A DNA stretch of 23,381 nucleotides from Bacteroidales bacterium UBA6828 (GTDB lineage Bacteria > Bacteroidota > Bacteroidia > Bacteroidales > Paludibacteraceae), in the NCBI GenBank assembly GCA_002452095.1, contig DKEG01000038.1, positions 1 to 23,381 of the forward strand, given 5' to 3'. Positions 21,032-23,381 of this stretch are shown here, one piece after another (the stretch's first letter is position 1; each line of letters begins with the position of its first letter). The notes beneath the pieces are model-generated. The model worked only from the letters and a program-made list of their open reading frames with translations. It searched no databases and had not been told where the DNA came from. The translations under genes were made by a program, and so were the position numbers.

Positions 21032-23253
21032 AAAGGTGTACCTCCAACTGTTTTTGCGATGACAATAGGTGTTATATACTCTGCTCCCTTTCGAGTCAAC
21101 ATTGCGCCTATTTCTTTTATAGTTGCTCCGCTATCGTATATATCATCAATCAGAATGATATTTTTTCCCCTCACATCTATATTGATACCAAAAGCATCCT
21201 TGATATTTTCCTGTTTGCTATATGCGTTTTGAAAAATCTTTTGCTCTTGAGTAATTCTTGTTTTATGCAGGTCGTGAGATATTGGAATTTTTACTACAAA
21301 GGCAAATTTCTCTGCGATGTGCCGAACTAAATCACCGGAATGCGTGGGAGGAACATACATGACTAAATCGTAATGATATCTTCCAAACTTTTTCCCGAAC
21401 GCTTTCAGCATCAACCGCAGTAAGAAATCAGGGAAATCTCCCCCGTTCTCGTATTTTGATCTATGAATTGCCGTGCCGACATTAGATACTCCGTAATAAG
21501 ATGCTGCAACGCCATTTGTAATATGTGATTTCTTTTCCTTGTGAGCAGATATTAACTCCGTTAGTTTTTCCCATTCAGATACAGAAAAATCATCTTGACA
21601 AATCTTTCTCACATATCTATTAACTAATTCATGGTTCCTAAAAATATCAATAGTATCCGGATATGGGAATTTTATGAGTAGTTGTATTTTTTCTCTTTCA
21701 GTAGTAACGTTTCGCCATGAAGATTCACACATCTCCAATTCTGGGAAATATGTTTCTCGGAATGTTTGTAACTTATTTCTTAAATCCTCTTTGTCGGAAA
21801 AGTCAAGCGCAGGGAGATTCGTATTATCACAATTTGTATAAGTGTTTTCCTCTGTGCTGTCAAGAAAACCACACAGGTATTTCATTCTTGGTTCTTTGGT
21901 ATAGATATACTCAACCATAGAATCTAACTCTTTAAGTTTGGCTAACCGCAATGTTTCATATTTTGCATAGTCAAAATGTGGAGCATTATACTGATATTCA
22001 TACCTTTTCGTTTTGTTATACAAAACTTCTTTGATTATTCCTTGCTCAATAAGGTCGTACCGAATAGTTCTTACCTGATTTGATTTCAGGTTGCCTTGTT
22101 TGACGATTTCTCTTTCTGTTAAAGGTTCTTCTTGAAGCAATTCAATGACTTTTCGATATTTGCTTTCGGAAGGGCGCGCTCCATTAATAAAAGAGAGTGG
22201 CAATTGTTTATCTGCTTCAACATCCCCTTCTGCACTTCGGCTATCGTTGTAAAACAAAATTATGCATGTGGGTTTTCCATCACGCCCTGCCCTTCCTATT
22301 TCCTGATAGTAATGAATAGGAGATGCAGGTATCTGAGTATGAATAACAAAACGTATGTCGGGCTTATCTATACCCATACCCAGCGCATTTGTAGATACAA
22401 TACATTTCCATCTGTTATCCATCAACCCTTTTTCAATAGATTTGCGTGTTTCAGCATCTAAACCTGCATTATAATCTATAGCACTCACTCCTACATATTG
22501 TAACCATTTGGCATACGTCTCGGTATCTACTCTTGTGCCGGTATATACGAGTCCTGTTCCTTGCAAAGAATTGATATTTTTCGCCAGCCATATTAGTTTC
22601 TCATCCTCCGATTTAACGCGGATTACATATAAATGAAAATTGGGGCGTGCAAGTGAGCCTCTTATGGTGTATAACTCTCCTCCTATCTGTTTCTCAATGT
22701 CTGCTTGTACTCTTTTATTGGCTGTTGCTGTTGTGGCCAATATGGGCAAGTGTGATGGCAAAAGTTTAACTAAGTTGATAATTCTTTTGAATGCAGGACG
22801 AAAATCATGCCCCCAAGTAGATATGGTATGTGCTTCATCTATCACTACCATAGAGAGGTTCATTTGTTTAGTTGCTTCTATCCAGCGTTCGTCTTCCTGT
22901 CTTTCCGGTGCAATATAAAGTATCTTAAGGTCGTTATTTAATGCCCTCTCTAATACTGCCGTATTTTCCTCGTACGTTTGTTCTGAATTTATATAAGCAG
23001 CACTGATACCTTTTTCAATAAGGCCATTTACTTGGTCTCGCATCAACGCAATAAGGGGAGAGAATACAACGGTAATGCCAGAGAACTGAGTTGCTGGGAA
23101 TTGATAACACAATGATTTACCAAACCCTGTTCGTTCAATCATCAAGATTCTATCGCCGGATAATAAGTGGGATATGGCATCCCATTGTTCATCATAAAAG
23201 TGCTCAATGCCAAAAATAGACTTTAATCTATTTTCTGCTGTCATTCTATCCAT
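21028..23253 (-). CDS. RecQ-type helicase fused to a ComF-like phosphoribosyltransferase
   Basis: About 741 residues. Residues 1-330 are a RecQ-type SF2 helicase: Walker A TGFGKS (42-47; usually TGGGKS), DEAH (139-142) in VVIDEAHTISTWGHDFRP, TATA (about 174-178), STNALGMGIDKPDIRFVIH, and motif VI QEIGRAGRDG (317-326). Residues 365-420 form a winged-helix-like part, and a reduced Zn-type region keeps only Cys461 and Cys475. No HRDC domain is seen. Residues about 575-741 are a type I phosphoribosyltransferase of the ComF kind: VPPTHSGDLVRHIAEKFA, KTRITQEQKIFQNAYSKQEN and the PRPP loop IILIDDIYDSGATIKEIG (699-716). The start at 23253 is preferred; 23283 and 23244 are possible, but the TTG at 23316 lies in the promoter. 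It is first in the operon with the DprA-like gene. Confidence 0.88.
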   Translation of the reverse strand: MDRMTAENRLKSIFGIEHFYDEQWDAISHLLSGDRILMIERTGFGKSLCYQFPATQFSGITVVFSPLIALMRDQVNGLIEKGISAAYINSEQTYEENTAVLERALNNDLKILYIAPERQEDERWIEATKQMNLSMVVIDEAHTISTWGHDFRPAFKRIINLVKLLPSHLPILATTATANKRVQADIEKQIGGELYTIRGSLARPNFHLYVIRVKSEDEKLIWLAKNINSLQGTGLVYTGTRVDTETYAKWLQYVGVSAIDYNAGLDAETRKSIEKGLMDNRWKCIVSTNALGMGIDKPDIRFVIHTQIPASPIHYYQEIGRAGRDGKPTCIILFYNDSRSAEGDVEADKQLPLSFINGARPSESKYRKVIELLQEEPLTEREIVKQGNLKSNQVRTIRYDLIEQGIIKEVLYNKTKRYEYQYNAPHFDYAKYETLRLAKLKELDSMVEYIYTKEPRMKYLCGFLDSTEENTYTNCDNTNLPALDFSDKEDLRNKLQTFRETYFPELEMCESSWRNVTTEREKIQLLIKFPYPDTIDIFRNHELVNRYVRKICQDDFSVSEWEKLTELISAHKEKKSHITNGVAASYYGVSNVGTAIHRSKYENGGDFPDFLLRLMLKAFGKKFGRYHYDLVMYVPPTHSGDLVRHIAEKFAFVVKIPISHDLHKTRITQEQKIFQNAYSKQENIKDAFGINIDVRGKNIILIDDIYDSGATIKEIGAMLTRKGAEYITPIVIAKTVGGTPL

Positions 23254-23302
23254 AATTGGATTTCTGTTATGGCGGTAAAGCATAATATGATTTTTGTTAT
23301 GG
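23250..23302. promoter_or_regulatory. two dyads over the RecQ-PRTase transcription start (candidate operator)
   Basis: CCATAA (23250-23255), 11 bases, TTATGG (23267-23272); then GCATAA (23280-23285), 11 bases, TTATGG (23297-23302). The two copies are exactly 30 bases apart. They span the predicted start of transcription and two candidate ATG codons, so a bound protein would block expression. Confidence 0.6.
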
Positions 23303-23305
23303 CGA

Positions 23306-23336
23306 CAAAGATACAAAAAAGATTTGAGGTAGGCAA
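23306..23336 (-). promoter_or_regulatory. promoter of the RecQ-PRTase / DprA-like operon
   Basis: On the minus strand, TTG (23334-23336), a 20-base spacer, and TATCTTTG (23306-23313), matching the -33/-7 consensus exactly. The predicted transcription start is near 23299, inside the first dyad. Confidence 0.75.
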
Positions 23337-23381
23337 GTGTGAAGGCGTATTTTTATTTTGCGTAGATTCAACAAGCAAGTG

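Noticed and set aside
23254..23316. N-terminal extension of the RecQ-PRTase protein from a TTG codon
   Set aside because: The TTG lies just ahead of the -7 promoter box and upstream of the predicted transcription start. The same reasoning moved the starts of the outer-membrane gene, feoB and tcdA.

Overview
The window looks like chromosomal DNA from a member of the Bacteroidota, most likely order Bacteroidales. Several promoters carry the -33 TTG / -7 TAnnTTTG signature with a 20-base spacer, starts lack strong Shine-Dalgarno sequences, and the gene content is typical of the group: a TonB receptor with an N-terminal carboxypeptidase-like domain, an HYC/CC/PP small protein, a FeoB-associated Cys-rich protein and a reverse rubrerythrin. 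No rRNA, tRNA or CRISPR array was seen. Several inferred promoters overlap in-frame TTG codons, so some starts were moved downstream of the longest possible ORF.

Layout. Positions 52-2542 (minus) hold a small ribbon-helix-helix protein, an outer-membrane beta-barrel protein and an RNase R-like exonuclease that lacks the usual N-terminal cold-shock domains. Just upstream lies a short inverted-repeat element. Positions 2892-8556 (minus) form a hexuronate catabolic operon in the order uxaC, a YwqK-repeat/TonB-C protein, kdgK, kdgA and exuT. It has a strong terminator at its end and a 29-base dyad next to its promoter. The tagaturonate/fructuronate reductase and dehydratase steps are not in the window. 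Positions 9089-10102 (minus) are a Fur/PerR-type regulator and a reverse rubrerythrin. Divergent to them (10367-12320) are feoB, with a shortened G domain, and a FeoB-associated Cys-rich peptide. A metal-handling group follows at 12370-15743: an HYC_CC_PP-type protein, a TonB-dependent receptor and a secreted HMA-domain protein. Then come tcdA and glyA on the plus strand, and a minus-strand pair made of a hexapeptide acetyltransferase and GDP-L-fucose synthase.

The most unusual locus is the AT-rich right end (19901-23336, minus). It is a two-gene operon with a 4-base overlap. The first gene encodes a RecQ-type helicase fused to a C-terminal ComF-like phosphoribosyltransferase, and the second a divergent DprA/SMF protein with a C-terminal winged helix. 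A PRTase paired with a DprA-like protein recalls the ShosTA toxin-antitoxin/anti-phage family, but here the PRTase is carried on a helicase. A good Bacteroidota promoter precedes it, and two copies of a CCATAA-N11-TTATGG dyad spaced 30 bases apart cover the predicted transcription start and start codon, which suggests autoregulation. I propose it as a candidate defence or DNA-processing system.

The window also carries several dispersed short repeats: CCTCCCC/GGAGGGG palindromes between genes and once in frame inside the TonB receptor gene; AAAGAACAAAGGAC-type repeats in frame inside two genes; and three unrelated 11-base tandem repeats.
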